The notes under the pieces: generated by a model
Databases searched by the model: none
What the model was told of the DNA's origin: nothing
Seen by the model: the letters and a program-made list of their open reading frames with translations, nothing else
Origin: Trichomonas tenax
Lineage: Eukaryota; Parabasalia; Trichomonadida; Trichomonadidae
Assembly: GCA_023091735.1 (NCBI GenBank)
Contig: JALKBU010000177.1
Coordinates: forward strand, 1-64,000
Direction of reading: 5' to 3'
Length of the DNA: 64,000 nt
In this document: positions 1-9,722 of the stretch, in pieces
Layout: the number at the start of each line of letters is the position of its first letter
Position numbering within the stretch: position 1 is the stretch's first letter
Made by a program: the position numbers and the translations under genes

Positions 1-2
1 AA

Positions 3-505
3 GAACTCAGCGATTTCAATCCTCGCAATATTCCGATGACTGAAGCCAAACAAGATTTGATCGAAGCATCAAGAACACCTTTGGATTTTTGGATTTGCGA
101 ACATTACGACGATTTAATAAAAGGCATGCCTTGTTCAGAGGCTTTGTTTTCAAAGCCAAGAGAGATGAGAGACAAGAATTTTCAACTTCAAATTAAAGAT
201 AAATGCAATCGCCCACGTTTAACAATTGATTCGAATATTCAATCAACATCGTTGATTCTTCGATTTCTTTTACAGGAGAAGAAACATATAAAGAAACTTA
301 TGCTATATATTGCCTTGAGAATACACAGATTTCATCAATAAATTCATCAAATACAAAAATAAATAGAAGAGGTCTTCTCTCTATTTATAACCTAACAAAT
401 GATTCATCTATTGTATTATCATCATTTGCCAACAACTTACAGTCTGATAGTAGCTACAATGAAGCGACTGTAAGTGGGAATCCAAATATTCCTTTTGAAA
501 TCTGA
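3..505 (+). pseudogene. Fragment resembling the C-terminal part of a D5-type helicase, frameshifted
   Basis: A reading frame is open from the left edge of the window and runs to a stop at 341. Its first ~70 residues (ELSDFNPRNIPMTEAK..., then LIEAS, PLDFWI and a K/R-rich stretch) resemble the region after the ATPase core in D5-like superfamily 3 helicase-primases of viral or transposon type. This is recognition by eye and is uncertain. After about base 230 the sense shifts to another frame, which stays open to a TGA at 503-505 and carries an S/N-rich segment I do not recognise. The switch, the edge truncation and the lack of downstream partners suggest a decayed copy, perhaps from a large DNA transposon or virus-like element. 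The body of the gene lies outside the window. Confidence 0.35.
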
Positions 506-801
506 CTTTGTAATTTTTTGAATAATGAATGTCAGGCATTGGGCTTTGGTTTCTTCTGAAGATTTAAAAACGCGAATTTTAAATTGCAGTTTTCATGGTA
601 ATACTTGAAATATATTAATTTTTTTTTCCAATTTTCTGGTATTATGACTATTGAAAACTGTTATATTACAGATCAACAAAAAGATGACTCTAGATCTAAT
701 CCAAAATACATAAATAGGCAGTCAAATTTCAACTTTGTAATTTGTATTTTTATATTTTTGAATTTTTATTTAGCACTTTTTAAAGGTTAGTTATCCTTAT
801 T

Positions 802-1772
802 TTAGCACTTTTCATTATTGGTCAACGTAAGAAATTACGTATGATTGGGATCCCAATACAAAAACACTTATAATCACAACTTCTGATCTCACAATTACAC
901 AGCAAACTCAATATAAAACAGAAGCTGTCCATATTATAGTGAATGGAATTTGTACATCATTAGGTGATAATGCTTTCTTTGCATATTCATCTTTAGAAAT
1001 ATTATCTCTTCCTGATACCATAAAATCAATTGGAAATAATGTAATTCTACAAACGAAAATTAAATCGTTTCATATTCCGCTTTCTACGAATTCTATCAGT
1101 ACAGGCGGCTCATTTGACTGGGATTACTACTTAGAAGAATTTACTATAGATCCAAATCACCAATTCATGTGTGTTGTTGATGGAGTTTTGTATTCAAAAG
1201 ATATGAAAATACTATATTGTCTTCCTTGCAACAAGCAATCTTCCTTTTTTCCTATTCCTTATGGAGTTGAAAGTTTTTTCGATTCATCAACAAACAATAT
1301 TCGCCGCATCCAACATATATTGATTCCACAAACAGTTATCCGAGTGTTTAATTTATTTTATTCTTTTAAAATAGAGAACCCAAAAATTGAGGTATTCAGA
1401 TTTACTGATCAACCAGATGCTTCCCTTATATTGGGCTCGTATGCATTTGCTGAGACAAACTATTCAAGGAATAATTTAACATTCATTCATAAAGATTATT
1501 ATCCAACATATTATGAAGAAGAGAAATTCGTCAAAATAACAACGAGAAATAATTTGTTGAAAGAGACATTCAATGAAACATATTTCGAGAATATCACAAA
1601 TATCACAAGAGTTGATATTGGAAAAGGAATTCGATATCTCAAACAAAAATCATTTTGCGAAACGTGTGACATTACATTCATCATGCACAATCAAGATCCA
1701 ACAATTAAAATGTGCAATGTCTTTTATATCCGTTCATCAATTTTTGTCTTTCTTCCATTTGTTCTTGAATAG
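802..1772 (+). pseudogene. BspA-like leucine-rich-repeat protein, decayed 5' end
   Basis: The frame from about 840 to 1772 encodes BspA/LRR_5-type repeats (LGDNAFFAYSSLEILSLP, then IKSIGNNVILQT and KIKSFHIPLS) followed by a family-typical island beginning FTIDPNH. A second frame just upstream (802-840) encodes a short hydrophobic stretch, LALFIIGQRKK, that looks like the end of a signal peptide. It is joined to the repeat frame only through a frameshift and has an in-frame stop upstream instead of an ATG. The first in-frame ATG (944) lies inside a repeat. The 3' end stops after about 277 codons without the Pro-rich region or membrane anchor of full-length relatives. Family known: trichomonad BspA-like proteins, often surface exposed. 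Inference: a relic, probably not expressed. Confidence 0.75.
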
Positions 1773-2816
1773 ATAATAAAGAAGTTTCCGAACATTGGAT
1801 TTGTATAGATACCATGAACAACAATAATCAATTTTATATTTAAAAATAACGAATTGAAATTGGCATTTAAATGCCCAGTTTTACGTTTTCATAAAATGAA
1901 GTTTCAATCAAAATTTACTTTCATTTTAATGATTTCTAATAATAATTTGTTGGTTCAGCTTATTTCAAAATAGATCAAACTTCATTTTGTATTAAAATAA
2001 ATTGCTATTTGGTGAAAATTCAATGAAATAATCAATATTTGAATAAAATAAAAAAAAAATTGGAAGTATTTTGATGTTATTTCATTCAGCAATAAAAATA
2101 TATAACTAATCAACTTTGTTTACTTCATTACCAAAAAATTGAGCACATAAATATGTGGTAACTAATTGGATAACGATATATGATTTTGGTTTGTTCAGAT
2201 TTGCGCCAATAATTATAAATGATATCAAAATTACATTTATATATTGGCAAATCATTTGAAAATGTAGTCGTTGGCATCTTGTTTGTAATAATTGGCCCCA
2301 AATATCTGTTTGGAGCATGGAAATTTATAACTTCCATAATAGAACCATCCGTTGCAAAGGATGAAATTCCATTGGAAACATTCATTAAAGAGCAAATTTT
2401 TGCAACTATATTGTCGATGTCTTCGGATCTTATATTATGCGAGAGAGATTGAAAACGCATTGAATGTCGGCAAACTACATTTAGAATTTTTTATGAAGTA
2501 TCTTAAAAAATTGAAAACATTTGTTAATCTAATCAGTTATTTTTTATAACATTTAGAGATTCGTTTTTTGCACAACAACAAATGATCAATGAAATAAAAA
2601 CCCTGCATTTATTTTCCATATTCAAAAATTAGTTTCAATGGAAATTTTATAACCCCAGCTGTCCCTTGAGTTAAGGTTAAAGCTTAAAAAACTCGGCTCT
2701 CAAACTTATTTAAATGTAAAATTGCAAAGTTATTTAAATATGAAATAAATGCAATCGGAGTGAGATGTTGCTAATATTTTTATTTAGCACTTCTCAAATT
2801 TTTGAAAAGATTAAGT
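1773..2816. other. AT-rich intergenic stretch
   Basis: About 1 kb with no supportable gene. Overlapping short frames at 2106-2549 on both strands have no recognisable domain and no good start context. A homopolymer-rich segment lies near 2040-2060. Confidence 0.6.
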
Positions 2817-2910
2817 AAAAGTGACGAAATATTGTTAGAAAAAGTGACTTTGAATAGAAAACTCTGAAACGTAACACTGCATTGAGAAATATAAAATATA
2901 AAAAGTGACG
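2817..2910 (+). promoter_or_regulatory. Three AAAAGTGAC elements upstream of the 2942 gene
   Basis: AAAAGTGACG begins at 2817, AAAAGTGAC within 2839-2849, and AAAAGTGACG again at 2901-2910, about 32 bases before the ATG at 2942. A TCATAATT initiator-like sequence follows at about 2914. The same nonamer recurs in front of other genes here (see 8616, 23309, 30216). I infer a core or upstream promoter element; no factor is known to me. Confidence 0.5.
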
Positions 2911-2941
2911 TGCATCATAATTGATTAAATTTATTCTTGCA

Positions 2942-3970
2942 ATGAAGAAGTTTAGTGCTGAGTCAAGGTTGCAGCTTCCTCTGACTTCTCCAAAAGATGG
3001 TTCTTCTCATGTTTTGAAACAAAAGAGAGCCGAATTCTGGTTAACTGTTTACTTAAACAATACAAGCTATTCAAAAGGTGATTTTATATGGGACAACCAT
3101 TCAGAATCAAACGACCTTGAGAAACTATCTCAGGCTGTCTTAGTATTTCCATCAGTTGCCTCGAAAATGAACTTACTTACCGAGATACTCAAAGCGATTT
3201 CTGAATTACACTTTGATTTTTTCTCTTTTAGGGCATCAACGATGATGGCACGCTTAATGCAACATTTTGTTCAAAGTTTTGTTTCGTTCAACGTGGATGA
3301 GAAAAGTTTGGCTCTCAAAATTTTGCTGGCAATGACAAGTGATGAAAACAACATAGGGCAATTCCCTCCTGAAATTATCCCCATTGTCATTAACAACATT
3401 GCAATATCTCCGAATATTTGTATCGAATTGATTCAAAAGTTATCACCAATCTTGTTAAAGGTCAAGCCATTTGATTGCCAATGTCCAGAGACTGTTGTTC
3501 TTCTTGTTCAAGACGATCAATTGCTACAGGAAATTTTTTGCAACACAAATAATCTTCTAGAATGCATCCCAGCAGAGCGAATTGTCAATATTTCGGAGTT
3601 TAGTCCATCGATACTTGTTGATGTCACGAGCTGCATGAAAAAACTTTGTTATGATCAATTGATACGATCAAAGGTCTTAAATATCCTCGAGCACGGTCCT
3701 GTTGATGTTGGATGTGCTGCTCTATGCAATATCCTTAATGAATGCCCTGAGTTTTCCGAGGAAGTCAAAGAAAACACCCAAATAATTTGTAATATTCTTA
3801 AAGAAACAAAAGAAAATTACAGTACAATGGCATCAATAGCGCTTTCATTCATGCACCATAACAATTATACTTTAGAATGTCTTCAAGAGTGTTACGCGAA
3901 GGAGATCAATATCAGCATTCGAAACATCATCAGGAGACGAATTCGTATTCTTTCTGAGTATAATTCCTAG
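2942..3970 (+). CDS. Orphan helical-repeat-like protein, 342 aa
   Basis: An intact frame with gene-like codon use that I do not recognise. The first ATG in the frame is at 2942 (MKKFSAESRLQLPL); the seven codons before it begin with TTG, so 2942 is the better start, and it sits downstream of three AAAAGTGAC elements. The protein is acidic to neutral, lacks a signal peptide or membrane segment, and is built of short amphipathic leucine/isoleucine-rich helices (for example LQEIFCNTNNLLECIPAE and CAALCNILNECPEFSEEV) spaced like ARM/HEAT-type alpha-solenoids. It is rich in cysteine (about 14). It ends in TAG. An armadillo-like scaffold is the best structural guess; no enzyme motif is seen. Confidence 0.7.
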   Translation: MKKFSAESRLQLPLTSPKDGSSHVLKQKRAEFWLTVYLNNTSYSKGDFIWDNHSESNDLEKLSQAVLVFPSVASKMNLLTEILKAISELHFDFFSFRASTMMARLMQHFVQSFVSFNVDEKSLALKILLAMTSDENNIGQFPPEIIPIVINNIAISPNICIELIQKLSPILLKVKPFDCQCPETVVLLVQDDQLLQEIFCNTNNLLECIPAERIVNISEFSPSILVDVTSCMKKLCYDQLIRSKVLNILEHGPVDVGCAALCNILNECPEFSEEVKENTQIICNILKETKENYSTMASIALSFMHHNNYTLECLQECYAKEINISIRNIIRRRIRILSEYNS

Positions 3971-4547
3971 GTATATACCTTATTTTTCAACGTACATTCT
4001 TAAAATCCAATAAAATATTGATTTTTTTATTATCTTCAATGCCACTTGATCGAAACTATTGTAACACAGTTGCATTCGTGCAGTTAACATATTTACATAA
4101 TTTTAAACTGGTTACACAACAATTAGAAAAAAATATCGAATTTTCGATGTTTAGTTTGCGGTTCCACAACGAACGCTTCACTATTCAAATATTTTGCATT
4201 TGCACTGTCTGTTTAGTAATGTGAATGAATCCAAATCAATGAAATATTAAGTCTATTAATATTTTGTATATTATTCCCTGTTGTTTCATATATTGTTGCT
4301 CTATTCGAACCAAATTTATATTATTCTTTATTTTTGGTTATAAGTGTTTTTATAACATAAAAAGTACGAAAACATAACATTAAATTCAAGAAATCTTATA
4401 ATTCGTGATATAAATATCATCGGATCAGTAAATCCTTGATAGATTTGCTTGTTAGATCCCCGGATTACTGATGTTTTTAAAAAGGTTATTTTTCAATACT
4501 TTAACCTTTTAAAAGTGACGTTTTTATTCAATTTTTACATTGCATAT
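3971..4547. other. Intergenic stretch between convergent genes
   Basis: No gene supported; the frame at 4018-4224 looks accidental. An imperfect inverted repeat built on GGATCAGTAAATCC and GGATTACTGATG lies at about 4420-4472, and one AAAAGTGACG at 4511-4520 points away from the neighbouring minus-strand pseudogene. Confidence 0.5.
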
Positions 4548-5885
4548 TTATAAGACAATCATTGGTGTCACTAATATTATCCATCGTATTCCATAAGTAT
4601 TGAAACAAAGCTGTGTAGCAAAACCACTACAATCTCGAAGGGAAGTAGCTTTAAGTTTACTGTCACTGACAAGTTGTGTCAAGAATTCTTTAGTTCTATT
4701 TTCAATCTCTAGCCCACACTGAAGATTGTTACTATTAAGAAATGCATTAGCTCCGATATAAGTAACAGTCTGAGGGATGTTGATCCATTTTAAACTTCGA
4801 CAATTTTCGAAGGCATTGTTCAAAATTTGAGTTACATCATTCGATGGAATGAAAATTGAAACCAAGTTTGAGCATCCATAGAAAGCATAACTATTTATAA
4901 TTTGAGCAGAAGAAGGTACTGAAAATATTTAATTGGTGATGCTGGTGAGTAAAGAATGAGATTTGTTCGTTCTGCATTAAAAAGAGCACTAATAATAATG
5001 GTGAAACGAGGGCTTGAACAATCGATTCTTTCTATCGAAGAACAATCTCTGAATGCACCAGAACCAATCGATGTGAGTGATGAATCACTAGAAATTTCAA
5101 TACAAGCCATATGTATATGATGCAATACCGACCTCTGTTACACCTTCAGGGATATTTAATGTATCCATTACAAGTTTTGGTGGGAAAAATATAACAACCA
5201 TTCTTATTGTTTCTATTAAAATGCCGTTGATAATTTGATAATTGTGATTATGATCATCAATTGTAATTGACTCTAACTTTGATCCTTCAAATGCACTACT
5301 AATAATTGAATTTGTTTTTGAAGGTATTCTGATAAAACGTACATTAGTTGAAACAATGCACCAGCGGCCAAATGATAAAATTTCACTTTCATTTTGAATG
5401 ATTAATTCGCTCATTCTGTTGCAATCTTGAAAACTGTATGCGGAAAATGCATTAATAGTAGTCGGAAAGGTAAATGATGTAATATTTGTTCTTTGAAATA
5501 TATTGTTGCCCATTGATGTTAAACCCTCTGGGAGGTATATATTCGTAACGCTAACACAATGACAAAAGGCTGAATCGTAAATCGCTTTTAATTTTGTGCA
5601 TGGCCTCAAATCTATTGTTTGAAGTGCACTATACGAATAAAATGCATAATTTTGTATTGTTTCAAGTAGAGGATCATTCTGAAACGAAAATGAAAGCAAC
5701 GTGGTAGTGCACGGCTTTAAAGCATAATCTGTTGAAGTGCCCCATATTGTTTTTTTGCCGGTTGATAACAAGATTTTCGATATTATCTTCTGTCGAAAAT
5801 AGTGTTGCAAAACAATCTGTATACAGTCCACCATTGTGATCAGGGACTTTGCTCTCAGTGATTGGAAATTAATACATTTTGTCAC
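4548..5885 (-). pseudogene. BspA-like leucine-rich-repeat pseudogene with several frameshifts
   Basis: Three overlapping minus-strand frames make one BspA-like protein when joined: 5885-5097 (repeats such as LETIQNYAFYSYSALQTIDL and ITSFTFPTTINAFSAYSF), 5125-4895 (SLTSIGSGAFRDCSS) and 4865-4548 (SYAFYGCSNLVSIFIPS, then TYIGANAFLNSNNLQCGLEI and a C-terminal cap rich in charged residues). Frameshifts lie near 5110 and 4890. A fourth near 5755, beside an A-run, would join an N-terminal piece with family-like text in another frame. The listed frame starts with GTG, not ATG. The C-terminal cap resembles that of the 60.0-62.5 kb pseudogene, which belongs to the same subfamily without a membrane anchor. 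Confidence 0.8.
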
Positions 5886-6335
5886 CTTTCTTAACCATTT
5901 AAAAGCGACTATTTAAGGTTAATTAGGTTGATTCATGAAATAAAGATAATTTGATCACTCTTTTTTTACTTGAATCTCCGAATTCTTACATTGACAGAAA
6001 TTGTCTCATTTATGCAATCTTTTCTTAAAATTAACTTTTGATGTATATTTCGAACAAAACTGCATCATAAATTGCCTTCACTTTCTAGATGATTCATACA
6101 TCAAACTATTTGAAGATATATAATCTAAACTCAAAATAACATCAAAAATTCTTAATGATCTAAACACATGATTGCAATCAACTCCATTTAAAGATATATA
6201 ATCATGAATCATCATTGAGGGATTTGAAATCTATATAGCCTTAATATGGGCTGTTATATAGATTATGCTAATGCTGATGTAGTTGTTGCGGAATCAGTCA
6301 CATTTTAAAGATAAAGTCAAAGAAAAATTGACACA
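5886..6335. other. Intergenic region between divergent genes
   Basis: No coding signal. It holds an AAAAGCGAC variant at about 5901 and TCACATTTT at about 6298-6306, some 30 bases upstream of the transporter ATG, as a possible initiator. Confidence 0.4.
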
Positions 6336-7418
6336 ATGAAATGTAGTGGTTTTATTTGGCTTTCTCTTTGGTTTACATGCAATGTAATCCTCACGCTATG
6401 CACCAAAAGCTTAATGGTATTCTACAGCTTTAAGTTTCCAGCGATAATGAGTTTTGTTCATCAAACATTTACAACATCTTTTTCTTTTATTGAAAATATT
6501 ATCACAGGATGTAAACACGACAAAGAAGATACTACTCAAGGTTTCAAATCTTTTATCTACGTAGTTCTTCTTTCATTTTTATTTTCATTTAATATTGTTA
6601 CAGGAAATCTTTCACTATTTTATTGTTCTGTGGCTTTTGTTCAAGTTATGAAAGCTATTGTTCCAATTATTACAATGATATTATCGTTTTTTATTATGCA
6701 TGAAAAATATTCTTTTGTAACGATAATTTGTTGTTTTGTTATTTGTATTGGAGTGGCTGCAATGTGCTTTGGTGAAATGGAACTGACTATTGCTGGCTTC
6801 TTCATTACATTATTAAATTGCTTTTTAAGCTCATTCAAGAAAATATTCATGAAATTAGTCCTAAATAACATTAATCCAACAAGATTGCTTATTGAAATTG
6901 CTCCATTTTCATCAATAGAGATCTTTGTTATAGGCTTGTGCAGAAAAGAACATATGAAGATGATAAATTCCACAAGTTATAATGCAAATTTAATCTGTAT
7001 TATTGGTGTTATTGTTAGCGGAATTATTGCTTATTTCTTGAATATCACAAACTTTTGGGCAACTCATTATACATCTCCGCTTACAATGGCAATTGCTGGA
7101 TGCTTGAAGCAAATGATGACAATATTGATTTCATTTGTTTTGTTCCATTCCAAATTGACATATTTGAATTTTATTGGAATCGTAGTTACTACAATTGGTT
7201 CATTTTGGTATTCCATATTAGAAATGAAGAATACGACAAAGCCGGTGAATAACGAAGAGATAAGTCTTGGAGATAATCATGAAACTTTTGAAGAGTTTGA
7301 TGATATCATTCCAATAGATAAAGCAGATTTAGAAAAACTTGCTGAATCAGATCAAGGACTATACTCAAGCAAAGATATATTTGAAAATGTCCAAGATAAA
7401 AACTTTGAAGAAATATGA
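6336..7418 (+). CDS. Drug/metabolite-superfamily transporter of the nucleotide-sugar/triose-phosphate type
   Basis: A 360-residue polytopic protein with about nine or ten hydrophobic helices. The first (IWLSLWFTCNVILTLCTKSL) and the paired central helices (SFLFSFNIVTGNLSLFYCSV, then VAFVQVMKAIVPIITMILSF) are hallmarks of the TPT/solute-carrier 35 family: the NxSL...V.F.Q..K...P motif is visible. The last helices (PLTMAIAGCLKQMMTILISF) match the family's second half. An acidic soluble C-terminal tail of about 60 residues follows. Such proteins exchange nucleotide sugars or phosphorylated sugars in the Golgi, ER or plastids; trichomonads lack plastids, so an endomembrane nucleotide-sugar transporter is most likely. 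The substrate cannot be told from sequence. The start at 6336 is the first ATG and places helix 1 directly at the N-terminus. Confidence 0.85.
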   Translation: MKCSGFIWLSLWFTCNVILTLCTKSLMVFYSFKFPAIMSFVHQTFTTSFSFIENIITGCKHDKEDTTQGFKSFIYVVLLSFLFSFNIVTGNLSLFYCSVAFVQVMKAIVPIITMILSFFIMHEKYSFVTIICCFVICIGVAAMCFGEMELTIAGFFITLLNCFLSSFKKIFMKLVLNNINPTRLLIEIAPFSSIEIFVIGLCRKEHMKMINSTSYNANLICIIGVIVSGIIAYFLNITNFWATHYTSPLTMAIAGCLKQMMTILISFVLFHSKLTYLNFIGIVVTTIGSFWYSILEMKNTTKPVNNEEISLGDNHETFEEFDDIIPIDKADLEKLAESDQGLYSSKDIFENVQDKNFEEI

Positions 7419-7718
7419 TAAGAAGCCTATTATAATGCTGTATTTATTTTGTTTGATAAACTCTAAATATATATATTTCAATCAAATAATGAAAAAAAAG
7501 TTAAAATGCATTTTATGAAATAGTATTTGCACTTATATGCTTTTAATTCATATTCAACTGAAGATGAAATGCTTGTGTTTGGTTTTTTTTTTCTTTCCAA
7601 AATTAACATTTAGAGCTTTTATTTATCGAAATGAATAAAGTTCATAATTTTAAATAAATTCTATATGAATGAGTAGTTCTCATGAAGGTGAATTTAGATT
7701 CATTAGTTTTAGAATCAG
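7419..7718. other. Short intergenic region with initiator
   Basis: AT-rich with poly-A/T runs. TCATTAG at about 7699-7705, 14 bases before the next ATG at 7719, matches the TCA-type trichomonad initiator. Confidence 0.45.
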
Positions 7719-8387
7719 ATGTCGCTTTATAATTTTTTGCCAGGAAATGATGTAAATGTCAGTTTTAATTTTTTTATGTCGAAATCACCAATTTCTCGGA
7801 CAAAAACAACACCTTTCACGATGCAAGTTTCACCATTAAATCCGCGTCAAAGCGAAGTTCACGACATGCAGACAATTCACCAGCAAAATCTTAACTATAT
7901 CGAATTCATGGCAAGTTTGGACGATGTTTCATCAGGAGGAACGTTTAATTACAAAAATTACTCTTCTCCGTCAAAGAAAAACCAGAAAGCCGTCGATCCT
8001 GATATAGCAATGCTTGAATCTCAACTTCAAAAAGAATTACAAAATTTAGAAGAAACGAAAAAATCAATGAAACAACAATTAGACGATTCCCAACAAGCAT
8101 TGGATGACTTCAGACAAGAAAGAGAAAGACAACGCGAACAAATGAAAACAAATATTAATAAAGTGTGGAAATATTACGAAGATGAAATAAAGATCCTTCA
8201 AATGAAGATCAAAGCTGTAGAACACGATACAGTAAACACACAAGAACTTTTCCAATATTTTAACGATCCAAACTCAGAGCCGTTAAACTTCAAAAGGATG
8301 TTCGATCTACGTAGAAAAATCGCTCAGCTCGATATAGATTCCACCAACGTTAAAGAACAAGTCTCAGAACACAATACTTCCAAGTGA
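7719..8387 (+). CDS. Coiled-coil protein, 222 aa, function unknown
   Basis: An intact frame of unrecognised family. Residues 1-80 are low in complexity and basic/serine-rich (KSPISRTKTT). Residues ~95-175 form a long charged coiled coil with Gln/Glu/Lys heptads (LESQLQKELQNLEETKKSMK and ALDDFRQERERQREQMKTNI), and a second helix follows at ~185-215. There are no membrane segments. The start at 7719 is preceded at a suitable distance by a TCATTAG initiator; an inner ATG at 7776 (MSKSPIS) is an alternative. Structure suggests a cytoskeletal or scaffold partner; this is inference only. It ends in TGA. Confidence 0.7.
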   Translation: MSLYNFLPGNDVNVSFNFFMSKSPISRTKTTPFTMQVSPLNPRQSEVHDMQTIHQQNLNYIEFMASLDDVSSGGTFNYKNYSSPSKKNQKAVDPDIAMLESQLQKELQNLEETKKSMKQQLDDSQQALDDFRQERERQREQMKTNINKVWKYYEDEIKILQMKIKAVEHDTVNTQELFQYFNDPNSEPLNFKRMFDLRRKIAQLDIDSTNVKEQVSEHNTSK

Positions 8388-8615
8388 TCGTTTTAAATTG
8401 AGCAAAAAAAAGTGTTTGATTTTATTTGTTGGAATGAAGCACTGCAATGTTTAGGTGTTTCTGGGCTTATTTCCAAAGTCACTAAGCCATATAACGACAT
8501 TGGCTGGTTTTGAAATTTAACAATTTTCCGCAACGAACACAAATATAACCTAGATCTGCCGTGAAAGAGCTATTTATCATGTTTTTTGATATCATTATCT
8601 AAAAAGTGAAAAACT

Positions 8616-8626
8616 AAAAAGGTGAC
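8616..8626 (+). promoter_or_regulatory. AAAAGGTGAC element upstream of the 8668 gene
   Basis: A variant of the AAAAGTGAC element 42 bases before the ATG at 8668, with a partial copy (AAAAAGTGA) at about 8600. TCAAATTT lies nearer the start. Confidence 0.4.
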
Positions 8627-8667
8627 AGATTTTTAAATAATTTGGATATTTCAAATTTCCAAGCAAA

Positions 8668-9090
8668 ATGACTGACGTTTTGCAGTTATTATTCACATAC
8701 ATTCAAACAGGCGAAGATTTGAGTGCTGCTGAAGCCCAGATTCAGACGCAATTCCATAATCTGATAAATAATTACGAATTTTATCAACTTCCGCTTGAAG
8801 TTATAGGAAAAGTTATAAAGATCTACAAGAAAGAACTGGAACTTCAAGATGCCAAGAAGATCCTCGCCGAAGCTTCTAAGAAGTATAGAGCGGCCGCTTG
8901 CTATTTAATTCAATTTTTAAACGTCAAGAACATCAGCTATCCAACGTCCATAGACTTACTCAGCAGCATCGTTGGCTCCCCAATCTTTGAGTCCTTGAAG
9001 GCGCCTGCTGCTCAAGATCTCCCGAAAGTTTACGTCGATATTCCATCATCATCTAACATCCAACTTGTTTTTAGAAGCTCGCTTTACTAA
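8668..9090 (+). CDS. Small conserved-looking helical protein, 140 aa
   Basis: An intact short frame beginning MTDVLQLLFTYIQTGEDL, preceded by promoter-like elements. The N-terminal ~60 residues (LSAAEAQIQTQFHNLINN and YEFYQLPLEVIGKVIKIYKK) resemble the helical leader that precedes DUF3447/ankyrin repeats in trichomonad proteins, with the FYQLPLEVI signature. No ankyrin repeats follow. The rest is helical, then a short C-terminus with VYVDIPSSS. It may be a stand-alone leader domain or an unrelated helical adaptor. Codons are richer in C-ending triplets than the neighbouring intergenic DNA, which supports coding. Confidence 0.7.
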   Translation: MTDVLQLLFTYIQTGEDLSAAEAQIQTQFHNLINNYEFYQLPLEVIGKVIKIYKKELELQDAKKILAEASKKYRAAACYLIQFLNVKNISYPTSIDLLSSIVGSPIFESLKAPAAQDLPKVYVDIPSSSNIQLVFRSSLY

Positions 9091-9722
9091 ATAAAATATG
9101 CATTCGTTTTGTTTACTCTTACAGGGAAATAATTTTGTTGAACATAATTTATTAGTAAAATTTTCATGTTTCTTGATGTTCATTGCTATCGATCCATCTT
9201 CTGTATTGTGTTACGCGCATTGGAAGCAATTCAGCCGTTGATCAAAAGAATTTGAAAACAATACAGTTGTTTTAACATTTGACAATTTGTCACTTGATCT
9301 GTTCTACATGGAATAATTTACTTTACTTGTCAGAATATCTATGAAATTAATTATGATTTTTCTGCATCAAACTTTCAAGAAATAAAGACACAACAATTAT
9401 TAACTATACCATCATAACCTGTACAAAAGATTCATATTAAAGAAATTTTTATGATAATTTTAATTTCAATATGAATCTTATTCTTAAAAAACAATTATAA
9501 TAGTTGGATCCCAAAAAATTGTACTTTAATTGCCGATATAAGAATTCGCCTAATTCTATGGGCTTAAATCTTGTGAATTGGGTCCGAAGAATTGCAAATA
9601 ATAATTTGATTTTCATCCATAAAAATACAACATTTTATTAATTTATAGGTTCGAATATTCATTTCCTTCGATAACATAATGTTCATAATCTATATCTGCG
9701 GCAATACTTGACTTATGCATTG
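9091..9722. other. Intergenic region between convergent genes
   Basis: AT-rich, no gene seen. The frame at 9643-9831 is a shadow of the BspA tail on the same strand. Confidence 0.5.
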
